DNA of 64,000 bases, taken from Brevundimonas sp. (GTDB lineage Bacteria > Pseudomonadota > Alphaproteobacteria > Caulobacterales > Caulobacteraceae). Location: positions 1 to 64,000 of the forward strand of contig NZ_QFNM01000015.1 in the NCBI RefSeq assembly GCF_003248455.1, written 5' to 3'. Made by a program: the position numbers and the translations under genes. Of this stretch, positions 8,311-17,005 are shown piece after piece (the stretch's first letter is position 1; every line of letters starts with the position of its first letter). Below the pieces are notes generated by a model that was not told where the DNA came from, did not search any database, and was given only the letters and a program-made list of their open reading frames with translations.

Positions 8311-9528
8311 ATGCGTCGTGTCGTCGTCACCGGCCTGGGCATCGTCTCCTCCATCGGCCATGGCGCCGAGGAAGTGACCCAATCGCTGCGGGAGGCGCGG
8401 TCGGGCGTCGTCCACGCCTCCGATCACGCCAAATACGGCTTCCGCAGCCAGGTCTGGGCGCCGCCCAGGATCGGTCCGTGGGAAGAACTGGTCGATCGTC
8501 GCGCCGCCCGTTTCCTGGCCAACGGCACGGCCTGGGCGCACATCGCCTTCGAAGAGGCGCTGAAGTCGTCGGGCATGACGGCGGACGAGATCAAGGACGA
8601 CCGCATCGGCCTGATCGTGGGCGAGGGCGGCCCCTCGACCCAGGTGATCCTGCAGGCGGCGGCGACCACGGTCGAGAAGTCCTCGCCCAAGCGCATCGGC
8701 CCGTTCGCCGTGCCCAAGGCCATGGCCAGCGGTCCTTCGGCGGTGCTGTCGACCTGGTTCCAGATGCGCGGGATCAACTATTCGATCTCCTCGGCCTGCG
8801 CGACCTCGGCCCACTGCATCGGCGCCGGGGTCGAACAGATCCAGTGGGGCAAGCAGGACGTGGTCTTCGCCGGCGGCTGCGAGGACATCGACTGGTCCAT
8901 GTCGAATATGTTCGACGCCATGGGCGCCATGTCGTCCGACTTCAACGCGACCCCATCGGTCGCCTCGCGCGCCTATGACAAGGATCGCGACGGCTTCGTC
9001 ATCGCAGGCGGCGCGGGGATCGTGGTGCTGGAGGAATACGAGCGGGCCAGGGCGCGCGGCGCGACCATTTACGCCGAAGTCACCGGCTATGGCGCCAACG
9101 CTGACGGCTACGACATGGTGGCCCCCTCGGGCGAGGGCGCCCAGCGCTGCATGAAGATCGCGCTGGAACAGGCCGGCAATCCGAAGATCGACTATCTGAA
9201 CCCGCACGGCACCTCGACCCCCGTGGGCGACGCCAAGGAGATGGAGGCCGTCCGGGCCGTCTTCGGCGACCAGACGCCGATGATCTCCTCGACCAAGTCG
9301 CTGACGGGCCACAGCCTGGGCGCGGCGGGGGCGCAGGAAGCCATCTACTGCCTGTTGATGATGCAGAACGGCTTCGCCGCCGAAAGCGCCCATATCGAAA
9401 ACCTCGATCCGGCCTTCGAGGGGATGCCGATCCTGCGCCAGCGCCACGACGGCGAACTGACCCACGTCATGTCCAACAGCTTCGGCTTCGGCGGCACCAA
9501 CGGCACGCTGATCCTGTCCAAGGTTTGA
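8311..9528 (+). CDS. fabB: 3-oxoacyl-ACP synthase I FabB
   Basis: Ketosynthase that extends acyl-ACP and is required after FabA for unsaturated fatty acids. The 405-aa protein has the complete Cys-His-His triad: Cys163 (SSACATSAH), His299 (NPHGTSTPVGD) and His334 (LTGHSLGAAG), plus the C-terminal NSFGFGGTNGTL glycine loop. ATG 8311 has AGAAGGA upstream. Co-directional with fabA and probably one transcript. Confidence 0.97.
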   Translation: MRRVVVTGLGIVSSIGHGAEEVTQSLREARSGVVHASDHAKYGFRSQVWAPPRIGPWEELVDRRAARFLANGTAWAHIAFEEALKSSGMTADEIKDDRIGLIVGEGGPSTQVILQAAATTVEKSSPKRIGPFAVPKAMASGPSAVLSTWFQMRGINYSISSACATSAHCIGAGVEQIQWGKQDVVFAGGCEDIDWSMSNMFDAMGAMSSDFNATPSVASRAYDKDRDGFVIAGGAGIVVLEEYERARARGATIYAEVTGYGANADGYDMVAPSGEGAQRCMKIALEQAGNPKIDYLNPHGTSTPVGDAKEMEAVRAVFGDQTPMISSTKSLTGHSLGAAGAQEAIYCLLMMQNGFAAESAHIENLDPAFEGMPILRQRHDGELTHVMSNSFGFGGTNGTLILSKV

Positions 9529-9727
9529 GGCCGCCTGCGTATTTTACGTCATCCCAAGGCTTGTCCTCGGATCCAGACTCCCCGGGCGCGCAACGGCGGC
9601 GCACCCTTTGGATAGACCGGGCGTATTCGTCTCAAGCGACATCCTGAGGGAGAACGCGGCCCTGAACGCAAGCCTGATCGCCGAGGTGCTGGCGCGGAAG
9701 CGCGGCTGACGCACCCACAGGCGGGGT
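9529..9727 (+). other. Intergenic region with a possible coding remnant
   Basis: About 200 bases between fabB and the convergent truA. From 9608 to 9709 the plus strand reads 33 codons with protein-like composition (LDRPGVFVSSDILRENAALN, then ASLIAEVLARKRG and TGA) but starts only at TTG without a ribosome-binding site. It may be a very small gene or the tail of a decayed one. Confidence 0.3.
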
Positions 9728-10471
9728 TCAATCGTAGCGCACGCCGCTGAGATAGAGGCCGGCGGAAGGGGCGACGGGGCCGCAGCGGGCGCGGTCCTTC
9801 GCCTCCAGCGCCGCCTTGACGTCGCGGGCGGTCCAGCGGCCCAGGCCCACTTCGACCAGGGTGCCGGCCATCGACCGGACCTGACGGTGCAGGAAGCTGC
9901 GCGCCTGGAAGACCAGGTGCACCTCCTCGCCGAAGCGGCTGACGCGGGCCACGTCCAGCGACTTGACCGGCGACTTGGACTGGCAGGCCACGTCGCGGAA
10001 GGTGGTGAAGTCGTGATGGCCCACCAGGACCTGGGCGGCATGGTGCATGGCCTCGGCGTCCAGCGTCTTCTTGACGTGCCAGACCCGGTCGCGCTCCAGC
10101 ACCGGCTGGGGGCGGCGGTTCAGGATGCGGTACAGATAGCCCCGCCCGGTGGCCGAAAACCGGGCGTGCCAGTCGGGATCGGGCGCATAGGCGGCCTCCA
10201 GCACGCAGACGTCCTGGCGCGCCAGATGGGCGTTCATCGCGTTCAGGACCGTGGCGGGGGGCCAGTCGCGCTCCAGATCGGCGTGGATCACCTGGGCCGT
10301 CGCATGGACGCCGGTGTCGGTGCGCCCGGCGGCGGCGATGCGGATGCGTTCGCCGGAAAAGGCGTGGACGGCGTCCTCGATCGCCCCCTGCACCGTCGAC
10401 TGGCCGTCCTGGGCCTGAAAGCCGTTGTAGGCCGTGCCGTCGTATTCGAGGATCAGCTTGTAGCGCGGCAT
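9728..10471 (-). CDS. truA: tRNA pseudouridine(38-40) synthase TruA
   Basis: Isomerises uridines 38-40 in the anticodon stem-loop of many tRNAs. The 247-aa protein has the catalytic Asp in AAGRTDTGVHATAQV, the N-terminal EYDGTAYNGFQAQDG strand and the C-terminal FLHRQVRSMAGTLVEVG motif. Its ATG overlaps the fmt stop by one base (TGATG), indicating translational coupling in the def-fmt-truA operon. Confidence 0.96.
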   Translation of the reverse strand: MPRYKLILEYDGTAYNGFQAQDGQSTVQGAIEDAVHAFSGERIRIAAAGRTDTGVHATAQVIHADLERDWPPATVLNAMNAHLARQDVCVLEAAYAPDPDWHARFSATGRGYLYRILNRRPQPVLERDRVWHVKKTLDAEAMHHAAQVLVGHHDFTTFRDVACQSKSPVKSLDVARVSRFGEEVHLVFQARSFLHRQVRSMAGTLVEVGLGRWTARDVKAALEAKDRARCGPVAPSAGLYLSGVRYD

Positions 10472-11394
10472 CAGCCGAGCACGGTCCCGGCCGTCAGGGG
10501 AAAGCCGCGCAGCATCTCCTCGGCCGATTGCGCCGCCTTGCCCTCGCGCTGGACGCGGATCAGACGCACGGCGCCGTCGCCGCAGGCCACGGTCAGGGCG
10601 TCATCCAGCACCGTTGCCGCAGCGCCTGAGCCGGCTGCCAGGGCGGACAGCAGGGCCTTGATCCGCACCGGACCCGTCGCGGAGGGCGCCTCGAACCAGG
10701 CGCCGGGGAAGGGCGACAGGCCGCGGATATGGGCGTCGATCTCGGCCGCCGGGCGGGTCCAGTCGATCCGGGTCTCGGCCGGCGTGATCTTCCTGGCGTA
10801 GGTCGGCCCGCCGACCTGATCCGATGGCGTGACCCCGCCGCGTTCGATGGCGGCCAGGGCGCGGGGCCAGAGCGCGGCGCCGACATGGGCCATGCGCTCG
10901 GACAGGGTCGCGGCCGTGTCGTCGGGATGAATGTCCATCCGTTCGCTGAGCAGGATCGGACCCTCGTCCAGCCCTTCGCTCATCTGCATGATCTGGACGC
11001 CGGTCTGCCTGTCCCCGGCCATGATGGCCCGCTGGATCGGGGCCGCTCCGCGCCAGCGCGGAAGCAGGGAGCCATGCAGGTTCAGGCACCCCAGACGCGG
11101 CGCCTCCAGGACCTCCGGCTTCAGGATCTGGCCGTAGGCGACCACGCAGGCGGCGTCCAGGTCCAGGCTCTGGAAGGTCTCGACCACCTCCCGGGCCTTC
11201 ATCGATTCCGGCGTGAAGACAGGCAGGGCCATGGTCTCGGCGAAGGCGTGGACCGGCGACGGCGTCAGCTTCTGGCCCCGGCCCCTGGGGCGCGGCGGCT
11301 GCGAATAGACGGCGACGATCTCGTGGCCCGAGGCGATCAACTCGGCCAGGGACGGCACGGCGAAGTCGGGAGTTCCCATGAAGGCAAGGCGCAT
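10471..11394 (-). CDS. fmt: Methionyl-tRNA formyltransferase
   Basis: Formylates Met-tRNA(fMet) for translation initiation. The 307-aa protein begins MRLAFMGTPDFAVPSL at ATG 11394 (a GTG two codons earlier is less likely). It contains the formyl-THF catalytic core, with LNLHGSLLPRWRGAAPIQRA and GVQIMQMSEGLDEGPI visible, and a C-terminal OB-type domain. Located between def and truA, the usual functional grouping: Def removes the formyl group that Fmt adds. Confidence 0.97.
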   Translation of the reverse strand: MRLAFMGTPDFAVPSLAELIASGHEIVAVYSQPPRPRGRGQKLTPSPVHAFAETMALPVFTPESMKAREVVETFQSLDLDAACVVAYGQILKPEVLEAPRLGCLNLHGSLLPRWRGAAPIQRAIMAGDRQTGVQIMQMSEGLDEGPILLSERMDIHPDDTAATLSERMAHVGAALWPRALAAIERGGVTPSDQVGGPTYARKITPAETRIDWTRPAAEIDAHIRGLSPFPGAWFEAPSATGPVRIKALLSALAAGSGAAATVLDDALTVACGDGAVRLIRVQREGKAAQSAEEMLRGFPLTAGTVLG

Positions 11395-11421
11395 GGGCAC
11401 GCCTTTAGAACGTTGCGGCGC

Positions 11422-11664
11422 TTACTGCCAGCGGGTGAAGACGCCGCCGCCTTCGTCCCACTCGCCGCCCGCGTCCAGGGCGTCGTCGAAGTCCAGCAGC
11501 CGGTCCAGCAGCAGGCCCGCGACCACGCCGATCAGGGCCACGCCCGCCAGGGTCGCCACGCCGGCGACGCCGACCTTCTGGCTGCGCGTCAGGCGACGAC
11601 GGCCTTCGGTGTCGATGACCAGCGACTGGCCGCGGCGCGGAAGGGGGCGGGCGGTGCGTTTCAT
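11422..11664 (-). CDS. Small single-pass membrane protein (80 aa)
   Basis: A basic N-terminus (MKRTARPLPRRG) and a juxtamembrane RRRLTRSQK are followed by one hydrophobic helix (VGVAGVATLAGVALIGVVAG) and an acidic tail (LLDFDDALDAGGEWDEGG). This predicts N-in topology with an acidic periplasmic end. It sits in the def-fmt operon and its start abuts the def stop. No named family recognised. Confidence 0.75.
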   Translation of the reverse strand: MKRTARPLPRRGQSLVIDTEGRRRLTRSQKVGVAGVATLAGVALIGVVAGLLLDRLLDFDDALDAGGEWDEGGGVFTRWQ

Positions 11665-12239
11665 CAGGCGGCGATCCTGTCCTTGGCGGCCTTCTTGACC
11701 TTGGTCACGGCGCGATCCCGCTTCAACCGCGACAGGTGGTCGATGAAGAGCACGCCGTTCAAATGGTCCATCTCGTGCTGGATGCAGACGGCGTAGAGAC
11801 CTTCGGCCTCCTCCTCCACCGACTGACCGTCACGGTTCAGATAGCGAATGCGGACGCGGGCGGGGCGTTCCACCTTGTCGAAATACTCCGGGATCGACAG
11901 ACAGCCTTCCTCGTAGGTGAAAAGCTCGTCCGAAGCCCACAGGATTTCGGGGTTGGCGAAGAAGCGCGGGTTCTTGCGCGCCTCGGCGTTTTCGGCGGCC
12001 TCTTCCTCGGTCTCGCAGACCACGCCGTCCTTGTCGCCCAGATCCATGACGATGACCCGGTCCAGGGCCCCGATCTGCACGGCGGCCAGGCCGATGCCGG
12101 GCGCGTCGTACATGGTCTCCAGCATGTCGTCCATCAGGGCGCGGACGGCGTCGTCCACCGCCGCCACGGGCTTGGAGACCTGCTTCAGGATCGCCAGGTC
12201 GGCGGCGTTGTCGATGGTGAGGATGCGTCGGATGGCCAT
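11664..12239 (-). CDS. def: Peptide deformylase
   Basis: Metalloenzyme that removes the N-formyl group from nascent proteins. The 191-aa protein has all three motifs: GIGLAAVQIG (motif 1), EEGCLSIP with the metal-binding Cys (motif 2) and QHEMDHLNG with HExxH-type metal ligands (motif 3). A Glu/Ala-rich insertion (ETEEEAAENAEARKNP) lies between motifs 1 and 2. First gene of the def-(small membrane protein)-fmt-truA operon. Confidence 0.97.
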   Translation of the reverse strand: MAIRRILTIDNAADLAILKQVSKPVAAVDDAVRALMDDMLETMYDAPGIGLAAVQIGALDRVIVMDLGDKDGVVCETEEEAAENAEARKNPRFFANPEILWASDELFTYEEGCLSIPEYFDKVERPARVRIRYLNRDGQSVEEEAEGLYAVCIQHEMDHLNGVLFIDHLSRLKRDRAVTKVKKAAKDRIAA

Positions 12240-12322
12240 GGCCGGGACGTAGGCGCGCCCCGGCGCCAGGTCAAGATTTCCCAGCGGCGGGCTTGGATTT
12301 GTCGCGCCCTTTCCGCCCCGTT

Positions 12323-12724
12323 TCAGGCCTTGTCGGGAAGCGCGCGGGGCTTGCGATCTTGGTCGATGGCGACATAGGTGAAGACGCCCTGGGTCACGCG
12401 CGCCGAGGCGGCCTGGGGCTGGCCCCGCGCGCGCTTCCAGGCCTCGACATGGACGCGGATCGAGGTGCGGCCCGAGCCGATGACATGGGCGTAGATGCTG
12501 ACCTCGTCGCCGACCGAGACGGGCTGGTGGAAGACCATGCTGTCCAACGCCACTGTGGCGCAGCGCCCGCAGGCCAGTTCGAACGCCGGGGTCGCCCCCG
12601 CCAGGTCCATATGCGCCAGCAGCCAGCCGCCGAAGATGTCGCCTTCGGGGTTGGTGTCGGCGGGCATGGCGATGATGCGGCCGACGGGCTGGAAGGCGGG
12701 CGGCTGTTCGGGGGCGTCGGACAT
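12323..12724 (-). CDS. Acyl-CoA thioesterase, YciA-like hot-dog fold
   Basis: Hydrolyses acyl-CoA to free acid and CoA. The 133-aa protein has the YciA/acyl-CoA hydrolase signature: MPADTNPEGDIFGGWLLAHMD with the catalytic Asp region, ATVALDSMVFHQPVSVGDEV, then GRTSIRVHVEAW and a C-terminal TQGVFTYVAID. Follows the hypothetical gene at 12759 by 34 bases on the same strand. Confidence 0.9.
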   Translation of the reverse strand: MSDAPEQPPAFQPVGRIIAMPADTNPEGDIFGGWLLAHMDLAGATPAFELACGRCATVALDSMVFHQPVSVGDEVSIYAHVIGSGRTSIRVHVEAWKRARGQPQAASARVTQGVFTYVAIDQDRKPRALPDKA

Positions 12725-12758
12725 GGGGAAAAGCCTTGTGAGCGGGGAGACGGGGTCC

Positions 12759-13346
12759 TTAACGCGGCTTTCGCCGCTTGTCGCGTGCGGTCGGCCTCGG
12801 CGGGGCTGACGGTTCCGGCGCGTCCGGCACGGAAAGCGACAGGCGCGAGGCGCGGATCGGCTGGGCGTCGCGCAGCGCCCGCCAGGCGGCCCCCAGTTCC
12901 ATCGCCGTCAGCAGATGATCCCGGGTCAGGACCTCGCGGCGCGAGGCCCTGAGGCGGGCGATGTCGCCCAGCAGACGCGAGGCGGCGCGCAAATCCTCGC
13001 GTTCGGATCGCGCGCCCAGATCTTGAAGGCGCGCGAAGCGCCAGCCCTGCTCCGGCGGATGCTCCAGCGCCAGGGCGAACCGCTCCTGGGGCGTCAGTTC
13101 GGCGGCGACGAAACGCCAGCCGTCGCCGTCCGTCCCGCGTCGGTAGTGGCCGCCCTGAGTGGGCAACCCCCCTTTGGCGTAGATGTCCAAAGCGCCGGCC
13201 TCGATCTCGTCCAGCGCAAGGCTGAGCGGATCGGGCTCGGCCGGCGCCGCCTCCGGCCGCTCGAACGGATTGACCCGGTCGGCGGGCGGGACGTCGGCGG
13301 GCCTTTGTCGAAACAGGCCCCGGATCGACAGTCGCCCGCCTGCCAC
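12759..13346 (-). CDS. Hypothetical protein (195 aa)
   Basis: No family recognised. The N-terminus is basic and Pro-rich (RLSIRGLFRQRPADVPPADR). A central region with DIYAKGGLPTQGGHYRRGTDGDGW precedes helical, Arg/Leu-rich segments, and the tail is Pro/Arg-rich and unstructured. Its ATG lies 4 bases after the stop of the Wza-like gene, so it is probably co-transcribed with the export cluster. Confidence 0.7.
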   Translation of the reverse strand: MAGGRLSIRGLFRQRPADVPPADRVNPFERPEAAPAEPDPLSLALDEIEAGALDIYAKGGLPTQGGHYRRGTDGDGWRFVAAELTPQERFALALEHPPEQGWRFARLQDLGARSEREDLRAASRLLGDIARLRASRREVLTRDHLLTAMELGAAWRALRDAQPIRASRLSLSVPDAPEPSAPPRPTARDKRRKPR

Positions 13347-13350
13347 GGGC

Positions 13351-14523
13351 TCAGTTGTTGTTCAGCGTGCTGGTCACGGACACGTCGTAGACCACGCGCG
13401 TCAGGCTCTGCACCACTTCGAAGAATTTGCGCATCTCCGCGGCGCCGGCCAGGGGCACGTAGATCACGTCCTCGGGCATGACCTGCATATTGGTCGCGGC
13501 GAAGACATTGGCGGCGTCGGCGAAGTCCAACTGGTACACCACCGGAACACCGCGCGGGGTGGCGGGCTGGCTGATCCCCAGGGCCTGGGCCACTTCGGGG
13601 CGTTCGAAACGGAAGATCAGCACCCGGCGCGCATTGGCCGTATTGGTGTTCAAGCCGCCGACCTTGGACATGGCCCCCGTAAGGGTCATCGGACCGGCCG
13701 GCATGTCGACCTGGGTCACGGCGTTCAGACCGCCGAAAGTGGAGAAGCGGCGGGGCTTGTACTGGACGTTGACCACGTCGCCGCGTTGCAGGCGCACGTT
13801 CTCGCCGAACTCGGTCGTGACCGCCGACAAGGGGGCGGTGTAGGTGCGGCCTTCGCGCTGGATGCTGATAATCAGGTCGTCGGTGGTGCGGGCCGATCCG
13901 CCGGCCGCCGCGATGACGTCCAGGATGCGGTCGCTGTTGACGCCCAGCGGCGCGCGGCCCGGCTGGCGCACGTCGCCCAGCACATTGACGGTGTTGGAGG
14001 CATTGCCGACGACCGAGACCAGCACCTGAGGATTGGCGACCTTGCCGACCAGGGCGCGCCGGATGGCCGCCGCCGCCTGGGTGGAGGTCAGGCCCTGGAC
14101 GCGGACCTGGCCGCCGAACGGGATCGTAACCGATCCGCTGCGGTCGACCGTCGCCCCCGGCAAGGCCTGATTGCCGCCCGACAGGGTCGCGGCGCTGCGG
14201 CCCGACGTCGAGCCGGCCCCCAGGCTTCCGCCGAACAGCGACCCGGACGGGTCGAAGATGGAGATGGCCAGGGTGTCGCCCTCGCCGATCACATCGGCGG
14301 GCTGGTCGCTGGAGCCGGCGGCCAGGGAGCCGAAGAATTGGGGCGGAACCTGTTTGATCCGCTCCGTCACCTCATAGGTCAGCGGCACCAGGGCGTAGCT
14401 GCCCAGGGTCGAGGCGGTGGTGGCCCCGGCGTTGACCGAGGCGCCCGACGGCCCGTCGCGCGGCAGGGTGGAGCAGCCGCCTAGGATGGCGACGATGGCA
14501 AGCGGCAGGATGGTGCGCGTCAT
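13351..14523 (-). CDS. Polysaccharide export outer-membrane lipoprotein (Wza-like, Poly_export + SLBB)
   Basis: Expected to form the outer-membrane channel for an exopolysaccharide or capsule. The 390-aa protein has a lipoprotein signal with lipobox LGGC (Cys17). The Poly_export domain (VIGEGDTLAISIFDPSG, then VDRSGSVTIPFGGQVRVQGL) spans about residues 78-175. SLBB-type modules follow (NTVNVLGDVRQPGRAPLG; RLQRGDVVNVQYKPRRFSTF), and MPEDVIYVPL lies near the end. A 30-base gap separates it from the glycosyltransferase upstream. The wza symbol is withheld because the polymer is unknown. Confidence 0.92.
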   Translation of the reverse strand: MTRTILPLAIVAILGGCSTLPRDGPSGASVNAGATTASTLGSYALVPLTYEVTERIKQVPPQFFGSLAAGSSDQPADVIGEGDTLAISIFDPSGSLFGGSLGAGSTSGRSAATLSGGNQALPGATVDRSGSVTIPFGGQVRVQGLTSTQAAAAIRRALVGKVANPQVLVSVVGNASNTVNVLGDVRQPGRAPLGVNSDRILDVIAAAGGSARTTDDLIISIQREGRTYTAPLSAVTTEFGENVRLQRGDVVNVQYKPRRFSTFGGLNAVTQVDMPAGPMTLTGAMSKVGGLNTNTANARRVLIFRFERPEVAQALGISQPATPRGVPVVYQLDFADAANVFAATNMQVMPEDVIYVPLAGAAEMRKFFEVVQSLTRVVYDVSVTSTLNNN

Positions 14524-14553
14524 GAAGCGGGAAAGCCCTTGTTCGCGGATTGA

Positions 14554-15837
14554 TTACAAGCCTTTGACCGCGCTCGCCAGAGGCGAAGCGCGTCCAAGTC
14601 CGATGGCCTCGGCGACGATGCGGAAATGTCCGCTCCAGGCCGGGGCGGCGTAGACCGAGGCGGGGCCGGCCGGTGCGAAGGTCGCGCGCTCGATAGCCTC
14701 CATCCAGCCCAGCCCGTCCAGCGGGTCGATCAATTCGGCGTCCGGCGTCAGCTCGCGGTGCGGCGGAATATCGGAGGCGATCAGCCTCAGCCCCATGGCG
14801 CAGGCCTCCACCGCGGGCAGGTCGAACCCTTCGACAGACGACGGCGCCAGGACCGCCCGCGCGCCGCGCATCAGCCGGGCCAGGGCGGCGTCCGACAGGT
14901 TGGACGCCTGGTGCACCACCCCTTGCAGATTGGGCGAGCGTTGCAGGTGGTCCAGCACCGCCTCGTTCTCCCAGCCATAGCGCCCGACCAGCACCAGAGA
15001 CGGCGTCCGCTCGCCCAGCCGTTCCTCCAGCCGCCGCCAGAGGGTCAGAAGCAGCGCCAGGTTCTTGCGCGCCTCGATGGTGCCGACATGGACGAAATAG
15101 GGCCGGGGCGCTGCGATCGCGTCGCCGGCGGCGAAGGCCGGCTCCAGGCCCAGGTGGGCGACGTGGATCGGCGGCCGAGGCAGGCCTTCCCTTCTGGCGA
15201 AGGCCTGCAACTCCTCGCCCGTATAGGCCGAGTTGACGATGATCCGGCTGGCGTGGCGCAGGGTGTTGGCGACGCGGGCGTGGTGTTTGTCGCCGTCGCC
15301 CGGTCGGCAGAATTCGGGATGGGTGATGGGGATCAGATCGTGGATCAGCACGACGCGTTCGATCCCCGCCGCCTCCAGGGCCTTGAGCGCCGTAGGCTCG
15401 TGCAGGGTGGTATGGCCGACATTCAGATAGAGGTCGGCGTCGGGCAAGGGCGCGACATAGCGGGAGCGGAAGAATTGCTTCAGCACCCGCCCCTTGTCGG
15501 CGGGCCTGTCCTGGACCGGCGCCGGCGGGGCCCCGATGACGGACACAGCCGGGCGCGTCGGCGCCGTCAGCGCGTCCAGCAGCCGCGCCTCGTGCGCCCG
15601 GTCGGCCGGCGCAGCGGCGGCGCCGTTCCAGCGGCGGCGCAGATCGGCGACGAAGCGGCCGAACCAGGCCGGATCGACCGGCGCGAGCCGATTCTTGCGG
15701 CCCCGCACCGGCAGGACGGCGACGCCGGGCGCTCCCAGCAACCATTCGGCATAGGCCAGACAGACCCGGTCCACGCCGGTCGGAGCGGAACGGTCGGCCC
15801 GGCTCATCAGCCGGCTGGCGTCATAGAGAATACGCAT
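14554..15837 (-). CDS. GT-B glycosyltransferase (GT4-like)
   Basis: 427 aa from ATG 15837 (MRILYDASRLMSR). Predicted retaining sugar-nucleotide glycosyltransferase. The C-terminal half has the GT-B donor domain: YFVHVGTIEARKNLALLL, LVLVGRYGWEN, and the E-x7-E motif in SSVEGFDLPAVEACAMG. The N-terminal half shows IHDLIPITHPEF and IIVNSAYTGEEL, typical of lipopolysaccharide/exopolysaccharide mannosyl- or rhamnosyltransferases. It lies directly after kdsD and before the export lipoprotein, so it probably builds the exported polymer. Confidence 0.9.
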   Translation of the reverse strand: MRILYDASRLMSRADRSAPTGVDRVCLAYAEWLLGAPGVAVLPVRGRKNRLAPVDPAWFGRFVADLRRRWNGAAAAPADRAHEARLLDALTAPTRPAVSVIGAPPAPVQDRPADKGRVLKQFFRSRYVAPLPDADLYLNVGHTTLHEPTALKALEAAGIERVVLIHDLIPITHPEFCRPGDGDKHHARVANTLRHASRIIVNSAYTGEELQAFARREGLPRPPIHVAHLGLEPAFAAGDAIAAPRPYFVHVGTIEARKNLALLLTLWRRLEERLGERTPSLVLVGRYGWENEAVLDHLQRSPNLQGVVHQASNLSDAALARLMRGARAVLAPSSVEGFDLPAVEACAMGLRLIASDIPPHRELTPDAELIDPLDGLGWMEAIERATFAPAGPASVYAAPAWSGHFRIVAEAIGLGRASPLASAVKGL

Positions 15838-15839
15838 GA

Positions 15840-16832
15840 TCAGGCGACGTAGCCGGCCTGCATCAGTTCGGCGATATGGACGATGGCGGTTGGCCGACCG
15901 TCCTCGACCACGAACAGATTGGCGATCTTGTTGGCCGTCAGCAGGTCGACCACGTCGCTCATCCGCGCGTCGGGATCGACGGTGATCGGATTGGCGCCCA
16001 TGATGTCGGACGCCTTCAGATTGGTCGTGTCGCGCTGGAAGGCGCGGCGCAGGTCGCCGTCGGTGACGATCCCGGCCAGGGCGCCGTTTTCGTCCAGCAC
16101 CGCCACGGCCCCCTTGCGTCCCTCGGTGATGGCGGAGACGACTTCGCCGAAATCGGCGTTCAGCGGCACGCTGGCCGGCGCGGCGGCGTTGTCGCCCATC
16201 CATTCCCGCACGCTCTGCAGGCTCATGCCCAGGGCGCCGCCCGGATGGTGCAGGCCGAAATCCATGGCCGTGAACTGGCGCCGGTCCATCAGCACCATGG
16301 CCAGGGCGTCGCCCAGCGCCAGGGTCATCAAGGTCGATGTGGTCGGCGCCAGGCCGTTGGGACAGGCCTCGGCGACGCGCGGCATGGTCAGGCAGACGGC
16401 CGCGTTGCGGCCCAGGAAGCTGGCCGGCCGTTGGGTTATGGCGATCACTGGAATGTCGTTGCGCTGGCAATAGATCAGCGGATCGCGCAGTTCGCGGCTC
16501 TCGCCCGAGTTGGAAATGGCCAGAAGCGTCACGTCGGGCCGCAGCATCCCCAGGTCGCCGTGGCTCATTTCCGCCGGGTGGACGAAGAAGGCGCTGGTGC
16601 CGGTCGAGGCCAGGGTCGCGGCGATCTTGCCGCCGATATGGCCCGACTTGCCCATGCCCGTGACCACCACATAGCCCGGCCGGCTCATGATCACGTCGAC
16701 CGCGCGGGCCAGGGATACGTCGATGGACCGCTCCAGCGCCTCCAGCGCTTCGACGTTCAGCCGGACCACCTCGCGGGCGCGATCGGTCATGGCGGCGATG
16801 TCCTGGGGGGCGGAATGGACGATCTCGGTCAT
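15840..16832 (-). CDS. kdsD: KpsF/GutQ family D-arabinose-5-phosphate isomerase
   Basis: Interconverts ribulose-5-P and arabinose-5-P, the first step to KDO for LPS or capsule. The 330-aa protein has an N-terminal SIS domain (VVTGMGKSGHIGGKIAATLASTG, SNSGESRELRDPLIYC, APTTSTLMTLALGDALA) and two C-terminal CBS domains (GALAGIVTDGDLRRAF and NKIANLFVVEDGRPTAIVH). ATG 16832 is used; a TTG six codons upstream is weaker. Two bases separate its stop from the glycosyltransferase start, pointing to an operon. Confidence 0.95.
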   Translation of the reverse strand: MTEIVHSAPQDIAAMTDRAREVVRLNVEALEALERSIDVSLARAVDVIMSRPGYVVVTGMGKSGHIGGKIAATLASTGTSAFFVHPAEMSHGDLGMLRPDVTLLAISNSGESRELRDPLIYCQRNDIPVIAITQRPASFLGRNAAVCLTMPRVAEACPNGLAPTTSTLMTLALGDALAMVLMDRRQFTAMDFGLHHPGGALGMSLQSVREWMGDNAAAPASVPLNADFGEVVSAITEGRKGAVAVLDENGALAGIVTDGDLRRAFQRDTTNLKASDIMGANPITVDPDARMSDVVDLLTANKIANLFVVEDGRPTAIVHIAELMQAGYVA

Positions 16833-17005
16833 TGTCTCAGCGGCCCGCAACCGGGCGCTCCTTGTTTACGCGGCGCGCGCTCCGCGAGAGTTGCGGACAT
16901 CGGCGCGCGTCTCCCTTTCAGACGACTTTGTCGGTTTCGGGTCAACCTTTGCCGCCCTGGCGTGTTAGCGTTGCTGGGGAAGTTGATTAAAGAGTCTGAC
17001 GATCC

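Noticed and set aside
12915..13481. Plus-strand frame opposite the hypothetical gene at 12759-13346
   Set aside because: Antisense shadow; the minus-strand frame has better composition and fits the operon spacing.
14554..16470. Extended 638-aa version of the glycosyltransferase
   Set aside because: The N-terminal ~210 residues are an out-of-frame shadow of kdsD; the GT domain starts at ATG 15837.
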